DNA of 6,648 bases from Halobacteriales archaeon QH_10_70_21 (lineage in GTDB: Archaea > Halobacteriota > Halobacteria > Halobacteriales > Haloarculaceae), in assembly GCA_003021325.1 (NCBI GenBank), contig PXQM01000107.1:29826-36473 (forward strand). Direction: 5' to 3'. Shown here one piece after another: positions 1 through 6,025 of this stretch. The notes below the pieces were generated by a model. The model was given only the letters and a program-made list of their open reading frames with translations. It made no database searches and was not told the origin of the DNA. Position 1 is the stretch's first letter; each line of letters starts with the position of its first letter. The position numbers and the translations under genes were made by a program.

Positions 1-114
1 GCGGCCGAACTGGAGCGGCTGCTCTCGTTCGGCCGGGGGCCGGACGGCGAACTGTACGTGCTCACCGTCGGGGCGAGCGACGGCGGCCTCCACCGTCTCG
101 TCCCGGCAGGGTGA
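1..114 (+). CDS. C-terminal end of a probable PQQ-dependent sugar dehydrogenase (partial)
   Basis: Only the last 37 codons and the TGA stop are in the window; the start lies upstream. The peptide contains SFGRGPDGELYVLT and ends GLHRLVPAG. This resembles the last blade of glucose/sorbosone-type PQQ-dependent dehydrogenases, where an 'SFG-DxDGELYV' strand is followed by 'G-hyRLVP' at the C-terminus. Proteins of this family are six-bladed beta-propellers, usually exported, that oxidise aldose sugars at a PQQ cofactor. The family link rests on this short tail alone, and other beta-propeller proteins could end similarly. The gene converges on the MscS channel gene with only 7 nt between the two stop codons, so any terminator must lie inside coding sequence. 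Confidence 0.55.
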   Translation, partial: AAELERLLSFGRGPDGELYVLTVGASDGGLHRLVPAG

Positions 115-121
115 GCCGCGG

Positions 122-922
122 TCACACCCTCGGCGACTCGATGCCCTCGCGGTCGAACGTGTCCACCACGCGCTCGCTGACGTCGGTCCTGAACGGGACC
201 CCGGTCCGGCGGTCGTCGACGTAGGCCTTCCCGCGGAGCGTCCGGTAGTGGCGGCCGTCCTCGATGTCGACCGCGATGGGCCGCTCGTCGGAGACGTAGA
301 CGTACGGCGAGGTCGCCAGCGCGTCCTCGACGATGTCGGTCGCGCGGTCGATGTCGGCGTCGACCGCGACGATGAACCCGACGACGACCAGTATCTCGGC
401 GTCGCCCGTGCTCGAGTTGACGACGGCCTCGTTGAACAGCGTGAAGTTCGGGACGACGACGAGGTCGTCCTGCGGCGTCTGCAGCGTCGTCGACCGGACG
501 CCGATATCGGTTATCTCGCCGTAGTGCTCGCCGAGCGAGACCGTGTCGCCGACCTGGAACGGCTGCTCGAGCACGAGGACGATGCCGCCGACGATGTCGG
601 CGAGCAGGTCCTTCAGCCCGAGGCCGAGCGCGGCGCCGAGAAAACCCGCGAAGGCGATGAGCTGGGTCCGGTTGAGGTCGAACAGCACCTCGACGACGTA
701 CACCGCCGCACCGTAGATACGGAACTTCGCGACCGGGATGAGCAGTGCGACGCGGCACCGGTGCTGGACCAGTCGGTCGGCCACCCGGTTCAACAGGAGG
801 TCGACGACCCGGGCGACGTAGGCGACCCCGAGGAAGACGACCGCATTCAGGAGACTCCGGTACGTGAACTCGACGCCTTCGGGGGTGCTCTGGAGGACGG
901 CCGCCGCGCCTGGCGTCACCAC
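122..922 (-). CDS. Small-conductance mechanosensitive channel, MscS family
   Basis: This encodes a membrane channel of about 266 residues expected to open under membrane tension and release ions or solutes during osmotic downshift. Three hydrophobic segments are visible, at about residues 23-44, 58-82 and 88-120. The third carries the MscS pore-helix pattern, Gly/Ala-rich GFLGAALGLGLKDLLADIVG and then VLEQPFQVGDTV, which leads into the beta domain. The conserved 'VVPN' (here VVVPNFTLF) lies near residue 156-163. The length is close to E. coli MscS (286 aa). No ATG is available. GTG at 922 sits 8 nt after a GGAGG (935-931) and overlaps the upstream gene by 7 nt. GTG at 919 would give a 4-nt GTGA overlap instead. 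Either way the gene should be translated with the upstream ATPase-like gene. Family assignment is firm; the exact start is less sure. Confidence 0.9.
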   Translation of the reverse strand: MVTPGAAAVLQSTPEGVEFTYRSLLNAVVFLGVAYVARVVDLLLNRVADRLVQHRCRVALLIPVAKFRIYGAAVYVVEVLFDLNRTQLIAFAGFLGAALGLGLKDLLADIVGGIVLVLEQPFQVGDTVSLGEHYGEITDIGVRSTTLQTPQDDLVVVPNFTLFNEAVVNSSTGDAEILVVVGFIVAVDADIDRATDIVEDALATSPYVYVSDERPIAVDIEDGRHYRTLRGKAYVDDRRTGVPFRTDVSERVVDTFDREGIESPRV

Positions 923-2012
923 ACCAACCGCCTCCGCTCGAGCGCGTCGACGGGGAGGGTTCCGGGCGCGACCGCGACGGTGCGGTCCTGGACGGTCACG
1001 AGCCCCTGCTCGACGAGGGCCTGGAGGGTCGCCTCGACCGGCCGGCCCTCGAAGAGGTCGTCGAGGCGGTCGATGCGTGCGGACTCCACCGCCACGACTG
1101 TCCACAGGAGGAACGCGGCGTCGTCGTCCAGGGAGAGGCCGCTCGGCGGCGCCTCGATGTAGGACGGCGCTATCTCGCCGTCGGTGACCGCCCGCTCCCA
1201 GGCCGCCTTCGCCACCCCTGGGTTGCCGCGGGCGACGCGGCGGAGCTTCTCGAAGACGACCGCCTCGACGCTCTCCTCGGTCCCGCTGACCGACCGGGCG
1301 GCGAGCCACGCCGTGTTCGGCTTCGGGTACGGAATACCGACGCTCCGGCCGCCCGGGAGCGGCAGCGGGTACCGGTCGAACACCACCTCCTCGATGCGGC
1401 CGGCCTGCCCGGTGTCGACGACATCCGGCAGGTCCGGGCCGTAGTGGGCCTCGATGACCGTCCGCAGCTCGTCGGCGTCCAGCGGGGGTTATCTCGACGG
1501 TCACCGGGAAGGAGTCGCCCACGTCCCGGACGGCGTCGAGGTACGACCACGCGCGGCGGTTCCACGACGTGACGACCAGCGGGTCCGACAGCGCCAGCCG
1601 CTGGAAGAAGGCGTCCAGCGCCTCGAAGCCGTCGATGTGCCGGTCGAAGAGGTGGTGGCAGTCGCAGACGACGAGCGCCCCGGCCCGGCCGCCGTCGGCG
1701 GCGTCCGGCCGCGCCTCGTCGGACGCGCCCTCCGGCCGACTCGCCGCCCCCGTGTCGCCGGGGTCGGGCAGCGCGGGGCCGTCACCGTCGGCCGCCGAGG
1801 GGTCGAGGGCCACGCGCGAACTCGGCCTCGTCCTCGAGCAGCGACTCGGCGTACCCCAGCAGGGCATCCCGTCCGGCGTACGGCTCGGAGACGACGGCGA
1901 CGTTCGCGCCCGCCCCGCCGTCGAGGTACTCGGCGACCGCGGTCGCCACCGTCTCCACCTCGTCGCCGACCCCGGCCGACCGGAGCTCCTCGATCGGGAC
2001 CGTACTCTCCAC
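916..2012 (-). pseudogene. AAA/STAND-like protein with degenerate P-loop and C-terminal winged helix, interrupted by two frame changes
   Basis: The product is pieced together from three frames. Part 1 runs from GTG 2012 to about 1815, part 2 from there to about 1490, and part 3 to the TGA at 918-916. With two single frame corrections it gives about 364 residues with no internal stop. Part 1 has an alpha-helical start and NVAVVSEPYAGRDALL (residues 37-52), a Walker-A-like loop in which the usual GKT/S is GRD. An acidic Ala/Asp/Gly linker follows (about 70-112). Part 2 continues with ALVVCDCHHLF (113-123), placed like Walker B, and VVTSWN (147-152), like sensor 1. Part 3 carries LPGGRSVGIPYPKPN, a helical region, and a probable winged helix (ALVEQGLVTVQDRTVAV) before the end LERRRLVW. 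The fold suggests a regulatory NTPase-like or nucleotide-insensitive sensor; the function is unknown. GTG 2012 is chosen because a TGA lies 9 nt upstream in frame and GGTGA (2023-2019) is spaced 6 nt before it. The frame changes could be sequencing errors or real decay. Confidence 0.6.
931..935 (-). promoter_or_regulatory. Shine-Dalgarno site of the MscS gene
   Basis: GGAGG on the minus strand lies inside the last codons of the upstream gene. It is 8 nt before GTG 922 and 11 nt before GTG 919. It is a good match to the 3' end of haloarchaeal 16S rRNA and favours the 922 start. It also implies translational coupling with the upstream gene. Confidence 0.55.
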
Positions 2013-2018
2013 GCGCTG

Positions 2019-2023
2019 TCACC
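2019..2023 (-). promoter_or_regulatory. Shine-Dalgarno site of the ATPase-like gene
   Basis: GGTGA on the minus strand, 6 nt before GTG 2012, matches the anti-Shine-Dalgarno region of haloarchaeal 16S rRNA. It supports the GTG as the true start. Confidence 0.45.
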
Positions 2024-2050
2024 CAGTTGTCCGTGCAGGGTTCGACTGCG

Positions 2051-2060
2051 ACAAAAAGCT
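2051..2060 (-). promoter_or_regulatory. Probable TATA box of the ATPase-like/MscS operon
   Basis: The minus-strand sequence AGCTTTTTGT is the most T-rich stretch upstream of GTG 2012, and a purine-containing CGCGA lies just before it where a BRE would be expected. Its centre is about 43 nt before the start codon. That would give a short leader of about 15-18 nt that includes the GGTGA site. No other TATA-like sequence lies between it and the start. Assignment is by pattern and spacing only. Confidence 0.4.
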
Positions 2061-2242
2061 TCGCGTGAGTCTCACCGTTTCGGGCCCGGACCGACGGCCG
2101 CGCGGCGTCCGACGGCTGCGGGAGGTCGACCCCGCGAGCGCGTGCCGGCACCGGTACCGATTTTACGGGTATTTTCGCAACAACATCGCGATAGCGGCGT
2201 CTTTAGGGGCCAGAACGCGGCAATTGGAACGCCTCGGAGCTG

Positions 2243-2352
2243 ATACTGCCGGCTGTAACTACCTGAAACGGTCCGGTTCAGGAGACGGGATTCTGGACGG
2301 TATCCAGCCGGATATCACCGAGGAACCGTGAAAGAATTACAGCCGGCAGTAT
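2243..2352. repeat. 110-bp structured element with perfect 16-bp terminal inverted repeats
   Basis: ATACTGCCGGCTGTAA at 2243-2258 is repeated as its exact reverse complement at 2337-2352, 78 bp apart. The interior holds further inverted repeats. CCTGAA (2262-2267) pairs with TTCAGG (2277-2282). CTGGA (2293-2297) pairs with TCCAG (2303-2307). As an alternative to the last, CGGT-ATCC (2298-2305) pairs with GGAT...ACCG (2310-2320) with a 3-nt bulge. Nested stems inside a long closing stem fit either a structured RNA, a 3' element of the USP transcript, or a MITE-like mobile remnant. No clear target-site duplication flanks it and no T-run follows it on either strand, so an ordinary terminator is not supported. 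A weak TATA-like TCTTTAGG at 2200-2207 would start a plus-strand transcript near 2230. The repeat itself is certain; its nature is not. Confidence 0.75.
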
Positions 2353-2400
2353 GAAGGGTCGCAACGACCGCTGTAACCCGTCGAGTCCCGTCTCTGGCGG

Positions 2401-2823
2401 CTACCGGACGACCGTCACCGGAACCGGAATCCGCTCGACGACCCGTTCGGCGACGCTTCCGACGAAGAACCGCTCGATGATGTCCTGGCTGTGGCTCCCG
2501 ATGACGACGTGGTCGACGTCGTGCTCGTCGACGTGCTCGAGTATCTTCTTGTATGGTCGACCTCGCTCGATGTAGGTCGACAGCGACGCGCCGTGCTCGG
2601 CCGCGAACGTCTCGGCGTCCGCGAGGATCTCCTCGCCCTCCGCCTCGCGCTTTTCGTATATCTTGCCGAGCTTGACGCCGAGGTACTTCTCGGGCTGGTA
2701 GGTGACGCTCGTATCGACGACGAACAGCGCCGAGAGTTCCGCCTCGGGGAACCGCTCGCAGGCGAACGCCAGCGCCTCCGCCGAGAGCTCCGACCCGTCG
2801 TACGGGACCAGTACAGCGGTCAT
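2401..2823 (-). CDS. Universal stress protein (UspA family), single domain
   Basis: This is a 140-residue cytoplasmic protein, the usual length for a single Usp domain. It starts MTAVLVPYDGSELS, where the Asp-Gly-Ser of the first strand loop (D9-S11) is conserved. It ends with GSVAERVVERIPVPVTVVR, the typical last helix and strand. The family's nucleotide motif is G-2x-G-9x-G(S/T). Here G109 and G122-S123 are present at exact spacing, but the middle Gly is Ser (S112), so ATP binding is likely but not certain. The gene is divergent from the NhaC antiporter. Haloarchaeal Usp genes are often found beside transporters, and a role in tuning or stabilising the transporter is a reasonable inference only. 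The ATG at 2823 fits a leaderless mRNA because the TATA box is centred 26 nt upstream. Confidence 0.93.
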   Translation of the reverse strand: MTAVLVPYDGSELSAEALAFACERFPEAELSALFVVDTSVTYQPEKYLGVKLGKIYEKREAEGEEILADAETFAAEHGASLSTYIERGRPYKKILEHVDEHDVDHVVIGSHSQDIIERFFVGSVAERVVERIPVPVTVVR

Positions 2824-2844
2824 GGGCCGGATTGGCCGCCGGGG

Positions 2845-2854
2845 TATTTAAAAT
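2845..2854 (-). promoter_or_regulatory. TATA box of the USP gene (leaderless)
   Basis: The minus-strand ATTTTAAATA is a near-ideal archaeal TATA box centred about 26-27 nt before the ATG at 2823. This places the transcription start on or next to the start codon. Confidence 0.75.
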
Positions 2855-2873
2855 CAACCGCCTGTCGGGTGGG

Positions 2874-2882
2874 TTTTAAGTA
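2874..2882 (+). promoter_or_regulatory. TATA box of the NhaC gene (decides its start)
   Basis: TTTTAAGTA is centred about 28 nt before ATG 2906. This favours a leaderless mRNA starting at that ATG over GTG 2885 (3 nt after the box) or ATG 2894 (16 nt after its centre), which would lie upstream of the expected transcription start. Confidence 0.65.
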
Positions 2883-2905
2883 GTGTGATTGTAATGTGTC
2901 CTCGT

Positions 2906-4516
2906 ATGTCAGAGTACGGTGCATTATCGCTCGTTCCGCCGCTTCTCGCAATCGTGCTCGCGATCGCCACCCGGAAGGCGATCCTGTCGCTGTTCCTCGG
3001 CATCTGGGCCGGGGGGATCATCGCGACCGGGAGCGTCGGGCTCGGACAGACGTTCGGGTGGCTGGCCAAGGCGATCGGCGCAAGCGAGTTCCACGCACAG
3101 ATAATCATCTTCACCCTGCTTCTGGGGTCGGCCGTCGCGATGATATGGCGGCTGGGCGGCTCCCATGCCGTCCGCGACTGGGCCGCAGAGCGGATCGACA
3201 CCAAGCGCAAGGCCGGCGCCGCGGCGTGGGTGCTCGGCCTCGTGCTGTTCTTCGACGACTACGCTAACACTGCCGTCGTCGGGAGCACGATGAAGGACAT
3301 CTCGGACAACCTGCACGTCTCCCGGGAGAAGCTGTCGTACCTCGTCGACTCGACGGCAGCGCCGGTGGCGACCCTCGCGATATCCTCGTGGGTCGCGTTC
3401 CAGCTGTCGATGATAGAGGCCGGGTACGGCGCGACCGACCTGCCCGACAGCGAGATTCCCGGCTCCTTTGCGGTGTTTCTCGAGTCGATTCCCTACAACA
3501 TGTACTCGATTCTGGCCATCGTCATGGTGGCCATCATCGTCTTCAGCCAGCGGGACTACGGCGAGATGCTCACCGCCGAGCACCGCGCCAGCGAGACGGG
3601 GAAGGTGACCCGTGACGACGCCCAGCCGATGCAGGACGTCGAGGCCGAGTTGGGCGACTCCAACGTCGACGATCCACGGCTGCTGTCGTTCATCCTCCCC
3701 ATCGTCGTCCTCATCGGCGTCACCATCGGCTCGGCGCTGTACACCGGCTACGAGCCCGGCGCGTCGCCGTACGACATGATCACCGGCGCCGACTACGCGC
3801 TGGCGCTCATCTTCGGGTCGTTCGCGATGGTGGCGACGACCTACGTCCTCGGCTACGTCTACGACGTGCTGTCGCTGAGCGAGAGCGTCGACACGACCAT
3901 CGACGGCTTCGGCATCATGCTGACGGCGGTCACCATCCTCGTGCTGGCGTGGGGACTCGGCAACGTCGTCGGGCCCGTCGACGAGGGCGGGCTCGGGACT
4001 GGTGGGTACGTCAGCGGCGCCGTGGAGGCGTTCCTCACGCCGGAGATACTGCCGGTCGTCGTCCTCTTTACCGCCGCGTTCATCGCCTTCTCGACCGGGA
4101 GTTCCTGGGGCACGATGAGCATCGTGACGCCCATCGCCGTTCCGGTGGCCTGGAACCTCACCGAGAGCCACACGATGGTCGCGGTGATGGTCGGGATGGT
4201 GTTCTCCGGCGCCATCTTCGGCGATCACTCCTCGCCCATCTCCGACACGACCGTCCTGTCGTCGACGTTCACCGGCGCCGACCTCATCGATCACGTCCGT
4301 ACCCAGTTGTACTACGCGAGCACCGTCGCCTTCGTGACGGCCGGGTTGATGCTGGTGTGGGGGTTCACCCGGATCACGCCGTTCGTTCTGCTGCCGATCG
4401 GCGCGCTCGCGCTGGTCGGTATCGTCTACGGGCTTTCCGAGTTCGACGCCCGTCGCCGCGGGATCGAACCCGAAGCGGCGAGCGAACCGCCGGACGTGAC
4501 GCCAGGCGACGACTGA
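2906..4516 (+). CDS. nhaC: NhaC-family Na+/H+ antiporter
   Basis: This is a polytopic membrane protein of 536 residues with about 11-12 hydrophobic segments. It is expected to exchange Na+ for H+ across the cytoplasmic membrane, although some NhaC-family members exchange organic acids (MleN) instead. NhaC signatures are visible: FFDDYANTAVVGSTMKDISD from residue 115, a DSTAAP motif about 30 residues later, FSTGSSWGTMS from 395, and GDHSSPISDTTVLSS from 439 (D440 and D447 are candidate ion ligands). A hydrophilic acidic loop of about 45 residues (about 214-258) splits the two halves. The C-terminal tail after about 510 is soluble and ends in acidic/proline-rich sequence. ATG 2906 is chosen from the TATA spacing and because MSEYGALSLVPP is a normal NhaC start; upstream GTG 2885 and ATG 2894 are in frame but unlikely. 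It is divergent from the USP gene. Its substrate is inferred from family membership. Confidence 0.92.
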   Translation: MSEYGALSLVPPLLAIVLAIATRKAILSLFLGIWAGGIIATGSVGLGQTFGWLAKAIGASEFHAQIIIFTLLLGSAVAMIWRLGGSHAVRDWAAERIDTKRKAGAAAWVLGLVLFFDDYANTAVVGSTMKDISDNLHVSREKLSYLVDSTAAPVATLAISSWVAFQLSMIEAGYGATDLPDSEIPGSFAVFLESIPYNMYSILAIVMVAIIVFSQRDYGEMLTAEHRASETGKVTRDDAQPMQDVEAELGDSNVDDPRLLSFILPIVVLIGVTIGSALYTGYEPGASPYDMITGADYALALIFGSFAMVATTYVLGYVYDVLSLSESVDTTIDGFGIMLTAVTILVLAWGLGNVVGPVDEGGLGTGGYVSGAVEAFLTPEILPVVVLFTAAFIAFSTGSSWGTMSIVTPIAVPVAWNLTESHTMVAVMVGMVFSGAIFGDHSSPISDTTVLSSTFTGADLIDHVRTQLYYASTVAFVTAGLMLVWGFTRITPFVLLPIGALALVGIVYGLSEFDARRRGIEPEAASEPPDVTPGDD

Positions 4517-4713
4517 GCGCCGGCCCGCCACGCCCGGGACACGTCCGACCCGTTTCGGCGCCGAACGTCGACAGCCGCCGGGGGCCCGTACGAGACCCGC
4601 CGCGACGGCGGCGTCGAGAGCCGCGACCGCAACGGAATCGGTCGTGCCACACGTCGCCGCCGGGACCGGGGTACCGTCACCGTCCCGTACGCCACCGTGC
4701 CAGGGGCCTCGGA

Positions 4714-4749
4714 CCGTCCGACTGGACGGCTGTCACCGGCCGACCGGTG
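4714..4749. repeat. Two adjacent perfect hairpins upstream of the BMP operon
   Basis: CCGTCC-GACT-GGACGG (4714-4729) and CACCGG-CCGA-CCGGTG (4734-4749) are two 6-bp perfect inverted repeats with 4-nt spacers, 4 nt apart. They lie about 70-110 bp before the TATA box of the BMP gene. They could be operator half-sites, a transcript-end structure of the upstream gene, or chance in GC-rich DNA. Confidence 0.4.
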
Positions 4750-4820
4750 GGCCCCAGTCGAGGTTCCGGGGAACGCTGGCGGCGACCGCCGGGGGACGGG
4801 CGTCGCGTGGCAAGCGGTAG

Positions 4821-4827
4821 CTTTATG
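4821..4827 (+). promoter_or_regulatory. Probable TATA box of the BMP/ABC operon
   Basis: CTTTATG stands out in GC-rich surroundings, centred about 32 nt before ATG 4856. Transcription would start near 4850, leaving a leader of only a few nucleotides. Between the box and the ATG lie two direct copies of TATTCG (4834-4839 and 4843-4848). Confidence 0.5.
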
Positions 4828-4855
4828 CACGGATATTCGGTCTATTCGAGCAGAG

Positions 4856-5998
4856 ATGGACGCAGACAGACGGGCGTTTCTGGCGACGGTCGGTACCGTC
4901 GGCGTCGTCGGTGCCGCCGGCTGTACGGGGGGACCGAGCGACGAGGAGACGGCGACCGAGACGCCGGACGAGGGAGACGGGGAGAGCGACGAGGAGCCGG
5001 CGACCGAGACGGACGAGGAGATGTCGTCGGAGGCGACGCAGATAGGCATGGTGTACGCCACCGGCGGGCTCGGGGACGGCTCGTTCAACGACCAGGCCCA
5101 GCAGGGGCTGTTCGACGCCGAGGAGGACTTCGAGCTGGAGTACCAGGAGGCCCAGCCCGAGGCCGTCGGCGAGTTCGGCACCTTCCAGCAGCAGTTCGCG
5201 GAGTCGTCGGACCCCGACTACGACCTGGTCTGCTGTATCGGCTTCCTCCAGACCGACGCGCTGACCTCGACCGCCGAGAACTACCCGGACCAGCAGTTCA
5301 TGCTCGTCGACAGCGTCGTCGACGCGCCGAACGTGGCCAGCTACACGTTCAAGGAGCACGAGGGCTCGTTCCTGGTCGGCCAGCTCGCCGGGGCGCTCAC
5401 CACCCGGGAGGTCGAGGCCGGCGGCGGGGCGACCGTCGCCGACTCGACCAGCGTCGGCTTCGTCGGCGGCGTCGAGTCCGACCTCATACGGAAGTTCGAG
5501 GCCGGCTTCACCGCCGGCGCCGGCCACGCCGACGGCGGCGTCGAGGTACTCACGAACTACGTCGGCGACTTCAACGACCCGGCCGGCGGCAAGGAGGCGG
5601 CGCTGTCGATGTACGACCAGGGCGCCGACGTCGTCTACCACGCCGCCGGCAACACCGGAACGGGCGTCTTCCAGGCCGCCCAGGAGCAGGGCCGGTTCGC
5701 GATCGGCGTCGACCGCGACCAGTCGGTCACCAAGGAGTCGTTCCAGGACGTCATCCTCGCGAGCATGGTCAAGCGGGTTGACACGGCCGTCTACGACGCC
5801 ATCGAGGCCACCGCCGAGGGGTCCTTCGAGGGCGGCACCATCGTCTCGCTCGGTCTCGAGCAGGACGGCGTCGACATCGTCTACGGCCAGCAGCTCGGCA
5901 GCGAAATCGACGCCGAGGTCACCGACGCGATCGCAACGAGCCGCCAGGAGATAATCGACGGCGACATCTCGGTGCCGACCGACCCCGACGAGACCTGA
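4856..5998 (+). CDS. BMP/PnrA-family nucleoside-type substrate-binding lipoprotein, Tat-exported
   Basis: This 380-residue protein is the extracellular solute receptor of an ABC importer. The N-terminus MDADRRAFLATVG has a twin-arginine motif, a hydrophobic run and a lipobox GAAGC with Cys23, so it should be exported folded by Tat and lipid-anchored. Residues 24-60 form a Thr/Glu/Asp-rich linker typical of haloarchaeal surface proteins. The BMP domain (about 61-370) starts QIGMVYATGG and contains GDGSFND (73-79), VGFVGG, a Gly/Asn-rich HAAGNTGTGVFQAA, IGVDRDQS (283-290) and LASMVKRVD. All are typical of the Bmp/PnrA/TmpC family, whose characterised members bind purine nucleosides. The exact ligand here is inferred. 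The ATG is chosen because it gives the signal peptide directly and sits about 32 nt after a TATA-like box; the frame is open further upstream but shows no protein character. The ABC ATPase gene follows after 27 nt, consistent with one operon. Confidence 0.93.
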   Translation: MDADRRAFLATVGTVGVVGAAGCTGGPSDEETATETPDEGDGESDEEPATETDEEMSSEATQIGMVYATGGLGDGSFNDQAQQGLFDAEEDFELEYQEAQPEAVGEFGTFQQQFAESSDPDYDLVCCIGFLQTDALTSTAENYPDQQFMLVDSVVDAPNVASYTFKEHEGSFLVGQLAGALTTREVEAGGGATVADSTSVGFVGGVESDLIRKFEAGFTAGAGHADGGVEVLTNYVGDFNDPAGGKEAALSMYDQGADVVYHAAGNTGTGVFQAAQEQGRFAIGVDRDQSVTKESFQDVILASMVKRVDTAVYDAIEATAEGSFEGGTIVSLGLEQDGVDIVYGQQLGSEIDAEVTDAIATSRQEIIDGDISVPTDPDET

Positions 5999-6025
5999 CG
6001 CGGCGACATCCCAGGGACTCAAACA

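Larger units (their letters stand above)
2013..2400. other. 388-nt gene-free region between the USP gene and the ATPase-like/MscS operon
   Basis: No convincing protein is seen here. The one sizeable open frame (2065-2331, plus) is basic and Arg-rich with no recognisable domain. Positions 2013-2060 hold the operon promoter. Positions 2061-2160 are very GC-rich and contain the palindromes GTGCCGGCAC and CGGTACCG near 2140-2160. From about 2158 to 2350 the sequence is clearly more AT-rich. That part includes TTTTACGGGTATTTTCGC, a TATA-like TCTTTAGG (2200-2207, plus) and the 110-bp inverted-repeat element described separately. A further 13-bp hairpin (GGTCG-CAA-CGACC, 2357-2369) lies just after that element, downstream of the USP stop. 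Confidence 0.6.
4517..4855. other. 339-nt gene-free GC-rich region between nhaC and the BMP operon
   Basis: No credible gene is seen. The frame open upstream of the BMP start codon shows no haloarchaeal protein character. The region contains a perfect 12-bp palindrome (TTCGGCGCCGAA, 4554-4565), the two hairpins at 4714-4749, and the BMP promoter at its 3' end. No T-rich terminator follows nhaC on the plus strand. Confidence 0.55.

Noticed and set aside
248..1162. 304-codon plus-strand frame over the MscS gene and the end of the ATPase-like gene
   Set aside because: The minus strand encodes a recognisable MscS pore and beta domain. The plus frame gives Asp/Arg-rich nonsense typical of a reverse-frame shadow.
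122..1867. A single 581-residue fusion of the ATPase-like middle part and the MscS channel in one frame
   Set aside because: The frame is continuous only by accident. Residues from about 130 to 315 of it are Arg/Pro/Gly-rich, while another frame over the same DNA gives a coherent protein ending in an ordinary stop overlapping the channel start.
2262..2290. Possible tRNA T-arm (GGTTCAGG) inside the inverted-repeat element
   Set aside because: The T-loop consensus TTCRA is not met, and no acceptor, D or anticodon arms can be placed around it.
2065..2331. Open frame of 88 codons on the plus strand covering most of the gap before the USP gene
   Set aside because: The product is Arg-rich and basic, unlike haloarchaeal proteins. 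It shows no domain, lacks a clear start signal, and runs through the inverted-repeat element.
2243..2352. Intrinsic terminator for the USP gene
   Set aside because: The outer stem is 78 bp apart, and no T-rich run follows it on the minus strand, or on the plus strand.
2924..4531. 535-codon open frame antisense to nhaC
   Set aside because: Long antisense frames are usual in GC-rich haloarchaeal DNA because of third-position GC bias. The product is His/Arg/Asp-rich low complexity, and the sense frame is clearly NhaC.
4554..4565. 12-bp palindrome TTCGGCGCCGAA after nhaC as a terminator
   Set aside because: There is no loop and no T-run, and short GC palindromes are common at this base composition.
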